Origin: CAYVAR01 sp964449675
GTDB lineage: Bacteria; Patescibacteriota; Microgenomatia; UBA10105; UBA927
DNA length: 23,376 nucleotides
Reading direction: 5' to 3'
NCBI GenBank assembly: GCA_964449675.1
Contig: CAYVAR010000022.1
Location: forward strand, 1-23,376
Shown here piece by piece: positions 6,310 through 13,922 of this stretch (positions within the stretch are counted from its first letter, which is position 1; each line of letters begins with the position of its first letter). The position numbers and the translations under genes were made by a program. Under the pieces are notes generated by a model, which saw nothing but the letters and a program-made list of their open reading frames with translations, had not been told where the DNA came from and did no database searches.

Positions 6310-6338
6310 TTGCGACATATCCTGCAATACAAGATAAT
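6310..6338 (+). promoter_or_regulatory. Promoter of pilin 6, leaderless or nearly so
   Basis: TTGCGA (6310-6315), a 17-bp spacer and GATAAT (6333-6338). Only eight bases separate the -10 box from the ATG at 6347, so the mRNA leader would be about 0-3 bases. No Shine-Dalgarno sequence is present. Confidence 0.5.
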
Positions 6339-6346
6339 ACTCTCAT

Positions 6347-6676
6347 ATGGCCTCATGGAGCGGATGTTTCGCAAGTCCCGGTATCGATCCCAAACAAGAC
6401 GTTGCGACGTTTCAGTGCCTGGAACCGCTTTTTAAAAACGTCGTTGCGTCTCTTTTTGAACTTGCCGGTGTTGCGCTTTTTGTATTTCTTCTTTATGGCG
6501 GATTTACCTTTCTTTTCTCCGGCGGCGATCAAAAGAAGCTTGAGCAGGCGAAAGGAGCCATAACCAATGCGATTATCGGCATCGTCATCATGGTCGTGGC
6601 ATTTTTAATTATCAAAACCATCGGTATCTTTACCGGCACCCAGACCCAAATCTTAAACTTTACCATTCCCAAGTAA
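6347..6676 (+). CDS. T4SS pilin-like protein 6, with a cysteine-containing N-terminus
   Basis: A 109-residue protein. It differs from the other five in its N-terminal part (MASWSGCFASPGIDPKQDVA, then FQC), which carries two cysteines at 7 and 24 that could form a disulfide outside the membrane. Helix about 33-57, loop FSGGDQKKL (57-65), segment EQAKGAITNAIIGIVIMVV and second helix about 74-94 follow the family pattern. It has its own promoter. A specialised role such as a tip or adaptor subunit is possible but cannot be shown from sequence. Confidence 0.8.
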   Translation: MASWSGCFASPGIDPKQDVATFQCLEPLFKNVVASLFELAGVALFVFLLYGGFTFLFSGGDQKKLEQAKGAITNAIIGIVIMVVAFLIIKTIGIFTGTQTQILNFTIPK

Positions 6677-6689
6677 TAATACAGTCTAG

Positions 6690-6718
6690 TTGCTTTTAGG
6701 CGTTTTTTACTAGATAAT
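6690..6718 (+). promoter_or_regulatory. Possible promoter of the VirB6-like gene
   Basis: TTGCTT (6690-6695), a 17-bp spacer and GATAAT (6713-6718). The start point would lie near 6725, giving a leader of about 30 bases before the ATG at 6755. No Shine-Dalgarno site was seen. Confidence 0.4.
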
Positions 6719-6754
6719 CAAATTAGAAATCAACTTATACCATCTATTTTGCGC

Positions 6755-8185
6755 ATGAATACTCTAAAATCATTTCTTTTTTATTCACTTATTTCCTTAT
6801 TTGTTTATTCGCTTATTGGTCTTATTCATCCTCCTCCTGTCTATGCTAAGCTGCTTGAGTGCGTCATAGATGATCCAAACTGGAAGGATGTTACTATACC
6901 GTGTGTACGAGAAGAGTATCGACAAGGAAGAGAAGGCGGAGTGAATTCTGGAACAAATTATGATGTGGCCAATCAAAAACTCATGCTCTCTGCCGCTGAC
7001 CTTATTAGCGGGGTCGTATCATACGACGGTACAGAAAAAACGCTTCCTTTTTTACATAATAGTGCGCTTGGTAAACTCGGCAGCAGTATCACAATGATGT
7101 ATCAAAATCCTCCGGCAGATACTCGTCTGTGGATAGCGGATACCGGTGCGACACTCGGTTTTCTGCCCAAACCTGCGTATGCCCAAGGTTTAGGCTTTAG
7201 TGGCCTTTCGCTTCTTCTTCCTATCTGGAAAGCATTCCGAAATCTCTCTTATTTTCTCCTCGCGGTCGTCATGGTCGTCATCGGATTTATGGTCATGTTT
7301 CGCAAAAAAATAGATCCAAAAACCGTCGTCACCGTCCAAAATGCACTCCCGCGCATCGTCATGACGCTTATCCTCATCACCTTTTCCTACGCCATCGTCG
7401 GCCTCCTCATTGATGCCATGTATCTCGTCATGATAGTCGTCATCGGCATGCTTGTTTCAACAAGCAATGGAGTTCTAAATGCAAACACAGTTTCTGAATG
7501 GACAAGTAGTTCTTTCTGGGTCGTCATAAAAGGGTACGTAGGAAGTTTTCGTGCAATTGATGATTTTATTCGTTTTCTAGCACCTAATGATGTTGCTGGA
7601 ACTCAGATAGCTGCACCAACATGGGGCATAATAACTTATGTACTACAATTTGCTACTGCAGTTGTGGGAGCAGCTTTGTTTATTCTCCTAATAGTGCTTG
7701 CAGTATTATTTATGCTCATACGAATTTTTTTCATGTTACTCAATGCATATATCCATATAATCATTTCGCTTCTGATTGGCCCATTTCAAATACTCCTAGA
7801 TGTCTTTCCCGGAGGAGTTGGATTTTCATCGTGGGTATTAAATCTTATTTCAAACCTCATAGTCTTTCCTATTACAGCATTCATGATTCTTATCGGTAAC
7901 ATACTTATGGCATCAAATTTACCTGCAATATGGACACCACCATTGCTGGGTACAGGCGGGCAAGGAGCAGTTGCATTAATAGGTTTAGGAATTCTTATGG
8001 TTATACCAGGCGTCGTAAATGGAATTAAAGAGTCTATGAAAGCAAAACCGCCGATAGGAGCTGGCCCGGGAGCTGTGATGGCGCCGATAAGTGGAGTCTG
8101 GCAGATTGGCCAAGGTGCATTGTCTCAATTCTATTATGGCGCTCAACTGAAACACATGTTCTGGCCTAAGAAAGAAGATAAGTAG
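6755..8185 (+). CDS. Polytopic VirB6/TrbL-like T4SS membrane protein
   Basis: A 476-residue protein, counted from the ATG at 6755; an in-frame TTG two codons earlier is less likely. Residues 5-31 are a signal peptide (LKSFLFYSLISLFVYSLIGLI, cleavage after VYA). A roughly 115-residue external part holds two cysteines (36, 50). About six hydrophobic segments follow: 151-182, 200-234, 291-326, 327-350, 360-386 and 404-421. The tail is rich in glycine and proline and ends KKEDK. A soluble N-terminus and then a block of five to six helices with long inner hydrophobic stretches is the layout of VirB6/TrbL proteins, which form the inner-membrane channel of T4SS; sequence identity alone would not prove it. 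It directly follows six pilin genes. The next gene is convergent, with only 18 bases between the two stop codons and no obvious terminator hairpin. Confidence 0.7.
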   Translation: MNTLKSFLFYSLISLFVYSLIGLIHPPPVYAKLLECVIDDPNWKDVTIPCVREEYRQGREGGVNSGTNYDVANQKLMLSAADLISGVVSYDGTEKTLPFLHNSALGKLGSSITMMYQNPPADTRLWIADTGATLGFLPKPAYAQGLGFSGLSLLLPIWKAFRNLSYFLLAVVMVVIGFMVMFRKKIDPKTVVTVQNALPRIVMTLILITFSYAIVGLLIDAMYLVMIVVIGMLVSTSNGVLNANTVSEWTSSSFWVVIKGYVGSFRAIDDFIRFLAPNDVAGTQIAAPTWGIITYVLQFATAVVGAALFILLIVLAVLFMLIRIFFMLLNAYIHIIISLLIGPFQILLDVFPGGVGFSSWVLNLISNLIVFPITAFMILIGNILMASNLPAIWTPPLLGTGGQGAVALIGLGILMVIPGVVNGIKESMKAKPPIGAGPGAVMAPISGVWQIGQGALSQFYYGAQLKHMFWPKKEDK

Positions 8186-8203
8186 AGAGTTTTTTAAATT
8201 TAT

Positions 8204-11200
8204 CTAATTTTTCGACTCTTCTTCCACTGATTTAGTTGCCCCACCGGCTAAAGCAATTGCTGCTGCGATAGCGTATCCAATGATAATCATTTCTAAAATC
8301 GCCCACCCTCTCCCAGCGACCAATTCTTTTTCAAGCCGTTCCATAGAATATTTATTGAGTGCGCCATTTTCGGCAATCTCTTTTTCCGGTAGTGCTCCTA
8401 TCTGTGCCACTAAATCAAGAAATTGTTTTACATTGTTGATGCTCCATACATCTCCCCGATCTTTCCCGTGTACCATCTGTGCCACAGACATTTTCCAAGG
8501 TAACGTCCGTCTCAACAACTGCCCTAAATAAGGTATTTTTGTGAGTCCATGACCTCGATAGTACTCTCCAAAAAGACGCGCAAAATAATACACAAATGCT
8601 CTTGCAGAATCCGGTCCTCGCCCAGCCAGTTCAGCACGATACATTTCTTCCATAAGCTGTAAAACTTTTTTCTGATCCATGTGCTGTTTAAACTCCCCAA
8701 GAAGTGCCATCATTTTTTCTACTGCCACCTTGCGATACTCTAAATCGTTGGTCAATCTCGCAAATGCCCGCTCACCTAAATTTGCTACGTCAAGCTCTTC
8801 CCATCGCACATCATCCATGCCCATATAGATATCTTGCGGCCGATTGATAAGCTTTTCACCAAGTTTTCCAAGTTTGCCAAGCACTGTATCTTCTCCTCCA
8901 CCAACCCCACGTAATATGCTCTCTATTTGTTCCCAATTGGCGATATGAAGCATATTTTCTGAATTTTTGCCGCTAAAATCATTTGTCACAAACGATATGC
9001 CAAGAACGCGCTGCCAATCGCCAATGGTCTTTATATTGTCACCCAAAACCGCGCGCTTGACTCCTTCTATATATTGACGCGCTTCTCTTATTCTTTGTTC
9101 TGCAGTTATTGGTTGCCCTGTTCCAAAATCAATTAATGGATTTTTGGGGTCATCTTTAATGAGATCATAATCTGCATCTATTATCTCCCTGGGCGTCTTT
9201 CCATGTCCACCGTAGAGCGCTGCTTGCTGAATCACCGCGATATCCGCTTGAAGTATGCCTACTCTTTGTGCATATTGCTCTTGCGTTTGATCTGGCGTTC
9301 GCTCTGTTGCAACTTGTGTGTCGATGTCAATTCCCAAAATCTTTTTTATCAAAACTTTTCTCAGGCTCGGTGCTTTCTTATCCGCACTCGCAAGACCTGT
9401 ATCCGTTATATATACATTTTGAGCAACCGTTTCCGGACTTCGGAGTGTCAACTGTGCCCAAACCCACGCACTGTATGCTAGTTTAAGTTTTCGTAACTTT
9501 TCCCTTCCATCCGGGGTGTTTTTTTTATCTTTCCAATTAGTTTCAGTATGTTCCAAATAGCGGTCCGCCCACCACTCGGCTTTAGCAAGACGCATCGAGC
9601 CACCTTCATACTCGCGCTGCTTATCGGTAAAATAAACAGTTGCGTCATTTTCTCCCCACCCAGAGTGTGGACCAAATCGTCCAGTCCACGAAAATTCTTC
9701 CATGATATTCAAAAAAGGCTTGATGCGTTCGGCAACTTTTTTTCCTATTTTCCCCGGATACTTCTTCGCCACCCACGCCTCAAGCGTACCATGTGCCATG
9801 GCATCTTTAACTTCCCTCCAGTCATCCGGAGACCATCGCATAAAATTCAACGATACCGGAATCTCCTCACCACCAAATAACGTCTTAAACACTGGATCGT
9901 GTGATAACTCTCCCATGCCATATTTTCCAAATAAGTGTCCGTGCGGACGGAAAAACCGAGCGATACCTTCATAAGGAATACTCCCAAACTTCCAGCTTGA
10001 CGTTTCTAATCCTGCAGCTTTGGCGCTGGCAAATATCTCAAGAATCCTATGATTAAAGATGGAAACTCCTTTTGCCATATGTTGTGTCGCTTGTATACGC
10101 TTGAATTGCTCTTCAAGATCTTGCTGTGTAAATGGATTATCAGCTAATTCATACCCAATATTGTCATGTCGAGCAACTCCAATGCCATCGTTATATCGTT
10201 TAAAATCACGTATAATTCCGGCAGAAACTTTTGATTTAAAAATCTTCATCGCCAATTCATCCCAATATATATGTTGCGTACTTGCAGCCCCTCCAACCTC
10301 ATTAAACCCGAATAAACTTGGCGGTAAGAATCCGTTATTATCGTGAAGTATCTCCCGAAGTGCTTGCTCATACGAAGACATCATGGCCACTGCAAGTGGG
10401 TCAGTTGTTGCAGTACGCATATATGATGTATGTGCTATATGAGTAAGTTTTTTGAAAAGCTCCACGTCTCCTGATGCGTGTCTTGCTATAATATCTAAAT
10501 CATGATTTAAAAAAATACTTTGTTTAAGGTGCTCATAATGGGCTGCTACTTTAGGTCCACATAATTTTTCAACTGCTTTAATAAATGCGTCAACACCCAC
10601 CTCATCATAAAGATTCATAACTTCTCGGGCCTGCTGGAAAGGATTGCGAAGGACATTGTCAATTCGATCAAAAAACATACGATCACGTGCTTTCCAATCT
10701 GTTTTTAGTTCTTTCATTTCTGCAGCGTTTGGTGCCCAACGCTGTCCTCTAAGTAAAAGCATTTGTTCTCGAATTTTACTTGCATATGGTTCTAAGTCTG
10801 TTCTGGTTACTTCGCTGTGAGGTCCAAGAGCGTTAGCGAGCATCTCGTACGCCTGATTCAGACTTCGCTCGTCATCCAAATAAGGCATAGACTCGAGTTG
10901 TTTCAATACATCACGAAGTGGTTGTTTATTACGAGTGATAGTTCGCCCATCATCAAGAGTTTCTGGCTTGTCAGCTACTTCACGTTCGACCCCTTCTCGA
11001 TCTGTTGCGTCATAAATCCAAAAGCGGTCTTTCTCTGGAGTTAACGCACTTGAACGATCTGTCCTTAAACTTCGTTCAAACACCTCAGGAGGTTGGTTCG
11101 CAAGCCTCACCAAGTCTGCAGCATTTATGGAAAACTCCTCTGGCATGACTTTATCAACGACATCAGGGGCTATTGCGCTGCCTGGGTTATAACGGGCTGC

Positions 11201-11734
11201 GTCAACCATGGCTTTTCGAACAACCCGCTGCATATCGTAATATTCTTGACGTGCTTGGGCAGTCAAGCTCGCAAGGGGTATATCGGAGGCAAAGTCTGTC
11301 CACATGGCAAAAAGCACTTCTGGTGTACGGAGCTCATTGGGAAGCTGGGCTAAATTTACCGCAAGTAGTGCCGCATCAGGAAGCGCTTTTATATGATTTG
11401 GGTCCATGTACGCGCTTGCGCCATGAATCTTTTCAATCATGTTGCGCGCCTGTAAAAGTTCCTTGGTAAGCTCAGTTCCCTCTGGCAAACCCTTTGCTCG
11501 CGCTTGCTTTGCTTCTAGTTCTCTTTTGATAGCTTCTGGATCTCGTTTAGCAGCTTGTGCACGATCTTTTGCTTTGTGTTTGACTTCTGCGTGACGTTTT
11601 TTTACTTCTCCCTGTCCGAGCAAAAGCTCAAGGATATTGGGATTGGTCACTGTGTGACCAGCTATATTCTCTGGAGATAAATGTCTCTCGAGCATTGGTT
11701 GACCTATTGGTGATGCTTCTGGAGGTTTTGGCAT
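8204..11734 (-). CDS. Unrecognised 1176-residue protein with a C-terminal membrane anchor
   Basis: I do not recognise the family. The protein starts MPKPPEASPIGQPMLERHLS. A very basic, helical stretch (residues about 45-85, EVKKRHAEVKHKAKDRAQAA) is probably a coiled coil. About 1000 residues of mixed, mainly helical, soluble sequence follow, without signal peptide, P-loop or clear catalytic motif. One hydrophobic helix close to the end (about 1145-1166, WAILEMIIIGYAIAAAIALAG) is followed by a short acidic tail. This fits a tail-anchored protein with its bulk in the cytoplasm. Aromatic-rich patches (WSPDDWREV, MEEFSWTGRFGPHSGWGEND) may mark functional sites. It lies between the two halves of the T4SS gene set, convergent to the VirB6-like gene, so a role as cytoplasmic scaffold, cargo or effector is conceivable but unproven. 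A purine-rich GAGAGAG precedes the ATG. Confidence 0.85.
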   Translation of the reverse strand: MPKPPEASPIGQPMLERHLSPENIAGHTVTNPNILELLLGQGEVKKRHAEVKHKAKDRAQAAKRDPEAIKRELEAKQARAKGLPEGTELTKELLQARNMIEKIHGASAYMDPNHIKALPDAALLAVNLAQLPNELRTPEVLFAMWTDFASDIPLASLTAQARQEYYDMQRVVRKAMVDAARYNPGSAIAPDVVDKVMPEEFSINAADLVRLANQPPEVFERSLRTDRSSALTPEKDRFWIYDATDREGVEREVADKPETLDDGRTITRNKQPLRDVLKQLESMPYLDDERSLNQAYEMLANALGPHSEVTRTDLEPYASKIREQMLLLRGQRWAPNAAEMKELKTDWKARDRMFFDRIDNVLRNPFQQAREVMNLYDEVGVDAFIKAVEKLCGPKVAAHYEHLKQSIFLNHDLDIIARHASGDVELFKKLTHIAHTSYMRTATTDPLAVAMMSSYEQALREILHDNNGFLPPSLFGFNEVGGAASTQHIYWDELAMKIFKSKVSAGIIRDFKRYNDGIGVARHDNIGYELADNPFTQQDLEEQFKRIQATQHMAKGVSIFNHRILEIFASAKAAGLETSSWKFGSIPYEGIARFFRPHGHLFGKYGMGELSHDPVFKTLFGGEEIPVSLNFMRWSPDDWREVKDAMAHGTLEAWVAKKYPGKIGKKVAERIKPFLNIMEEFSWTGRFGPHSGWGENDATVYFTDKQREYEGGSMRLAKAEWWADRYLEHTETNWKDKKNTPDGREKLRKLKLAYSAWVWAQLTLRSPETVAQNVYITDTGLASADKKAPSLRKVLIKKILGIDIDTQVATERTPDQTQEQYAQRVGILQADIAVIQQAALYGGHGKTPREIIDADYDLIKDDPKNPLIDFGTGQPITAEQRIREARQYIEGVKRAVLGDNIKTIGDWQRVLGISFVTNDFSGKNSENMLHIANWEQIESILRGVGGGEDTVLGKLGKLGEKLINRPQDIYMGMDDVRWEELDVANLGERAFARLTNDLEYRKVAVEKMMALLGEFKQHMDQKKVLQLMEEMYRAELAGRGPDSARAFVYYFARLFGEYYRGHGLTKIPYLGQLLRRTLPWKMSVAQMVHGKDRGDVWSINNVKQFLDLVAQIGALPEKEIAENGALNKYSMERLEKELVAGRGWAILEMIIIGYAIAAAIALAGGATKSVEEESKN

Positions 11735-11762
11735 ATACGTATTCTCTCTCTATCAATCTAAC

Positions 11763-11942
11763 CTACTTATTGTACGCCCATCTTACGCTTGAGTAAAGAT
11801 TATGCAGGTTTGCCCCGCTTAGCGGGGTCAAAGCAGCGTAAGATGCGAGTGGATACCCAAACAATTCCGATTGTGCTCCGGTATATCCTTTGAAAATGCC
11901 CCGCGCAATCACGCGATGGACAATATCATCTTTCACACTCAT
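11763..11942 (-). CDS. Possible small protein of 59 residues
   Basis: From the ATG at 11942 the frame encodes MSVKDDIVHRVIARGIFKGY and continues with a hydrophobic/aromatic stretch to WAYNK; the frame is open for six more codons upstream. Composition and codons look protein-like, but no family is recognised and no ribosome binding site stands out. The 3' half overlaps a strong nested inverted repeat (11779-11845), so coding potential and RNA structure compete as explanations. It would sit between the PaaX-like gene and the 1176-residue gene on the same strand. Confidence 0.3.
   Translation of the reverse strand: MSVKDDIVHRVIARGIFKGYTGAQSELFGYPLASYAALTPLSGANLHNLYSSVRWAYNK
11779..11845. repeat. 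Nested inverted repeat upstream of the 1176-residue gene
   Basis: An outer perfect 11-bp stem (CATCTTACGCT at 11779-11789, AGCGTAAGATG at 11835-11845) encloses a GC-rich odd palindrome CCCCGCTTAGCGGGG (11813-11827). There is no T run on either strand after the GC stem, so it does not look like an intrinsic terminator. It lies 45-111 bases before the ATG at 11734 and could fold in the leader of that gene's transcript. Confidence 0.7.
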
Positions 11943-12190
11943 TTCACACGGTGTTAGCACCTAACCTCTTTCATTACTATAATGAGCGCTATAAGACAGT
12001 CCCTCTCCAATCTAATGACAAACTCCTACCTTCCGACAAAACTATGCTATGGCGTACTTTTGTCGTCTTTCATCTTTACTCACCATACCATCTTAAAACC
12101 CTACTATCTTAAAACTCGTAAAAATTTATAGCGCCTTATCCACCAGTTGGCGGATCACTTGTCCGAAGAATAAGTGTTTTGTTGCTCGTT
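11943..12190. other. Gene-free spacer of about 250 bases
   Basis: No protein-like frame or RNA gene is seen. The spacer holds the second copy of the 34-bp palindrome (12033-12066). Between that copy and the PaaX-like stop codon (12067-12190) nothing further was recognised. Confidence 0.6.
12033..12066. repeat. 34-bp palindrome, copy B, downstream of the PaaX-like gene
   Basis: It begins CCGACAAAACTATG, has a centre GCTATGGC and ends CTTTTGTCGT, so the two halves are complementary with four mismatches. It matches the reverse complement of copy A (12903-12936) at 30 of 34 positions. It lies upstream of the 59-residue ORF and of the 1176-residue gene in their direction of transcription. Confidence 0.8.
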
Positions 12191-12889
12191 TTAGTCTAAT
12201 CCGAAATATGTTCTGTATGGGCTGTCGTCTTCTAACTTTGTCGCAATGACATAAATCACCTCACTGCCTACGTCATAGTATTCACGCAAGAAACTTACCT
12301 GCTCTTCACATGGATATGGATATAGCCATACGCTTTCTTGTAATTGATAAAATCCTAACGACCGTAGTGTTCCCCGAAAAATATCGCGAAGATGCTTCTT
12401 TTTACTGTCAACATCGTAAAGAACTAAGCGCCACCGACCATCCCAGTGTTTTGGTTTATCGATAACCAGAGAATCGAGTGCATATTTGAGTATCCTCCTT
12501 TTCCCATTTTTCGTGAGTGTTATCACGTGCTCACCGTTTCGTTCCTCAATTTCTACATACTTTTGTTTTTTGAGTCGCTCTATCGTCCGTCGCAAATAAT
12601 AGGGATTGTAATGCTTCCATTCGTCGTTTTCTCGACGCCTCTTTTCGTCCAGAAATGGTTTTACTAGGAAAGCTACTGATGGAGAAATAAGACTTAATCC
12701 CAACACTGCTCCCGCTCCAACGAGCGTCAGCACGTGTTTAACCGGCGCGTATTTCTCTTGTGTTTTTTCTTTTTCTATCTGCGTTTTTAGTACCGTGCAT
12801 AGCGATGCAATACGCCCATCAGAAGGAAGATGCATACGCTCAAGCTTTGACTTAGATCTTCTTGGTGTTCGTCGTTTTGTTCTTTTCAT
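12191..12889 (-). CDS. PaaX-like regulator with winged-helix and Cas2-like ferredoxin domains
   Basis: A 232-residue protein from the ATG at 12889. The frame is open to an ATG at 12925, but those 12 codons lie in the palindrome 12903-12936 and do not look like protein. Layout: a very basic N-terminus (MKRTKRRTPRRSKSKLER), a hydrophobic stretch at 51-79, a winged-helix part at about 93-140 (PYYLRRTIERLKKQKYVEIEE, then ITLTKNGKRRILKYAL), and a C-terminal Cas2-like fold at about 148-232 with WRLVLYDVDSKKKHLRD, GFYQLQESVWLYPYPC and VIYVIATKLED. Similar CPR proteins are often labelled Cas2 in databases. The winged helix and the absence of cas genes or a CRISPR array argue for a PaaX-type DNA-binding regulator. 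The aspartate of the YDV strand is kept. The palindromes on both sides could be its operators. Confidence 0.8.
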   Translation of the reverse strand: MKRTKRRTPRRSKSKLERMHLPSDGRIASLCTVLKTQIEKEKTQEKYAPVKHVLTLVGAGAVLGLSLISPSVAFLVKPFLDEKRRRENDEWKHYNPYYLRRTIERLKKQKYVEIEERNGEHVITLTKNGKRRILKYALDSLVIDKPKHWDGRWRLVLYDVDSKKKHLRDIFRGTLRSLGFYQLQESVWLYPYPCEEQVSFLREYYDVGSEVIYVIATKLEDDSPYRTYFGLD

Positions 12890-12902
12890 TTCAAGTCCAG
12901 TA

Positions 12903-12936
12903 CCGACAAAAGTGTGCCATGGCATAGTTTTGTCGG
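12903..12936. repeat. 34-bp palindrome, copy A, in the 5' region of the PaaX-like gene
   Basis: It begins CCGACAAAAGTGTG, has a centre GCCATGGC and ends GTTTTGTCGG; 15 of 17 positions of the half-sites are complementary. It lies 14-47 bases upstream of the PaaX-like ATG. A minus-strand TTGACA (12975-12970) lies just beyond it, so bound protein would sit near the transcription start, as expected of an autoregulatory operator. The remaining spacer up to 13067 shows nothing else recognisable. Confidence 0.8.
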
Positions 12937-13067
12937 TTTCTTCTCTATCTTTATCTAATAAGTATACATTGTCAAGAATCCATCCTCCAGGCTTATTGTC
13001 CTAGTTCGTTTGTGGGTTTAGCGTCAGCGGTATTATGGTATTGGCGAACAATCCAGTAATAATCTCT

Positions 13068-13835
13068 CTATGGAAGGATGGGAAGATTGTGTTTAAAGGA
13101 GTTTTTGGAGACCCACGATTGCACTTTTTCAACGAGTGAGCGGTCAAAGCCGGAAGCAACGATATCCTCAACTATTTTTTTTTCATCAAATAACTGAAGC
13201 AAAATTTCATCGGCGTCTTTATAGGTAAATCCAAACTCCCCCTCGTCGGTTTGTCCTTCCCATAAGCCCGCGGTGGGTTTTTTATTAAGAATTTGTTCTG
13301 GAATACCGAGGTGTTTTGCCAACTCATACACCTGTGTTTTATACAAATTTCGAAGGGGCTCGATGTCACTTGCGCTGTCGCCAAAACGAGTAAAGTACCC
13401 CAAAAGATGCTCAGTCTTATTTTCAGTGCCGATAACCAACGCATTCTGTTTTTTCGCCTCATCAAAAAGGAGAATCATGCGTGTCCGCGCCATAATATTT
13501 CCCTGTCGTACATTATCCATAGGCGCATCAAGGGCAAGCATTGGATCGACAAATGACTTAATGTTTATCGAGAAAACATGAGACTTCGCTAAATCATATT
13601 TATCTATAAGTAAATTCGCATCGACCACGCCTTGAGGATTCAAGTCGCCATAAGGAAGTAGTAACGGAAATACATTATCTTTTCCAAGTGCTTGAACACT
13701 GAGAGCTAAGCTTGTACTCGAATCAACCCCTCCAGACAAAGCAATAACCGCGCGTGAAAAACCAGCTTTTTTACATGCTGCTTTAATAAATTCGATAAGC
13801 TTTTGGGACACCTTTTTGGAATCGATGGACATCAT
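13068..13835 (-). CDS. nadE: NAD(+) synthase, ammonia-dependent
   Basis: Converts nicotinate adenine dinucleotide to NAD with ATP and ammonia. The protein has 255 residues from the first of two ATGs (13835, 13832). It has the PP-loop SGGVDSS (34-40) for ATP/AMP binding, PYGDLNPQGVVDAN, NIMARTRM, and GTENKTEHLLGYFTRFGDSASDIEPL with the substrate-binding residues; then KTQVYELAKHLGIPEQIL and the KKPTAGLWEGQTDEGEFGF loop. There is no glutaminase domain, so free ammonia is used. An upstream TTG at 13901 would add 22 residues encoded by AATTGAC repeats (MSIVNCSLFISGQLTINNEL) and is rejected as the start. The gene follows nadD on the same strand, so the last two steps of NAD synthesis from nicotinate mononucleotide are encoded together. 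Confidence 0.94.
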   Translation of the reverse strand: MMSIDSKKVSQKLIEFIKAACKKAGFSRAVIALSGGVDSSTSLALSVQALGKDNVFPLLLPYGDLNPQGVVDANLLIDKYDLAKSHVFSINIKSFVDPMLALDAPMDNVRQGNIMARTRMILLFDEAKKQNALVIGTENKTEHLLGYFTRFGDSASDIEPLRNLYKTQVYELAKHLGIPEQILNKKPTAGLWEGQTDEGEFGFTYKDADEILLQLFDEKKIVEDIVASGFDRSLVEKVQSWVSKNSFKHNLPILP

Positions 13836-13922
13836 AGATAATAGTTCATTGTTAATAGTCAATTGACCACTGATAAATAATGAACAATTAACAATCGACA
13901 ATTGACAATTGACAATTGACCA
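13836..13922. repeat. AATTGAC heptanucleotide repeat between nadD and nadE
   Basis: At least three exact tandem copies of AATTGAC occur (about 13900-13920), with degenerate copies and inverted words to the left (ATTGTTAAT against ATTAACAAT; CAATTGAC). The tract fills the entire spacer. Read in the nadE direction (GTCAATT) it contains no stop codon, which is why the nadE frame stays open upstream of its real start. Confidence 0.75.

Noticed and set aside
11813..11827. Rho-independent terminator
   Set aside because: The GC hairpin is not followed by a T run on either strand.
12191..12889. Cas2 and hence a CRISPR-Cas locus
   Set aside because: The C-terminal fold is Cas2-like, but a winged-helix part precedes it, there is no cas1 or effector gene, and no array of equal repeats and spacers exists in the window.
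12890..12925. Upstream ATG start of the PaaX-like gene
   Set aside because: The extra codons lie in the palindrome and lack protein character; the ATG at 12889 begins the basic N-terminus.
12937..13067. tRNA or other RNA gene in the spacer upstream of the PaaX-like gene
   Set aside because: No cloverleaf, T-arm motif or strong stem was found.
13836..13901. Upstream TTG start of nadE
   Set aside because: The 22 extra codons are the AATTGAC repeat read in its stop-free orientation.
13836..13922. CRISPR-like direct repeats
   Set aside because: Units are seven bases, contiguous and degenerate, without spacers.
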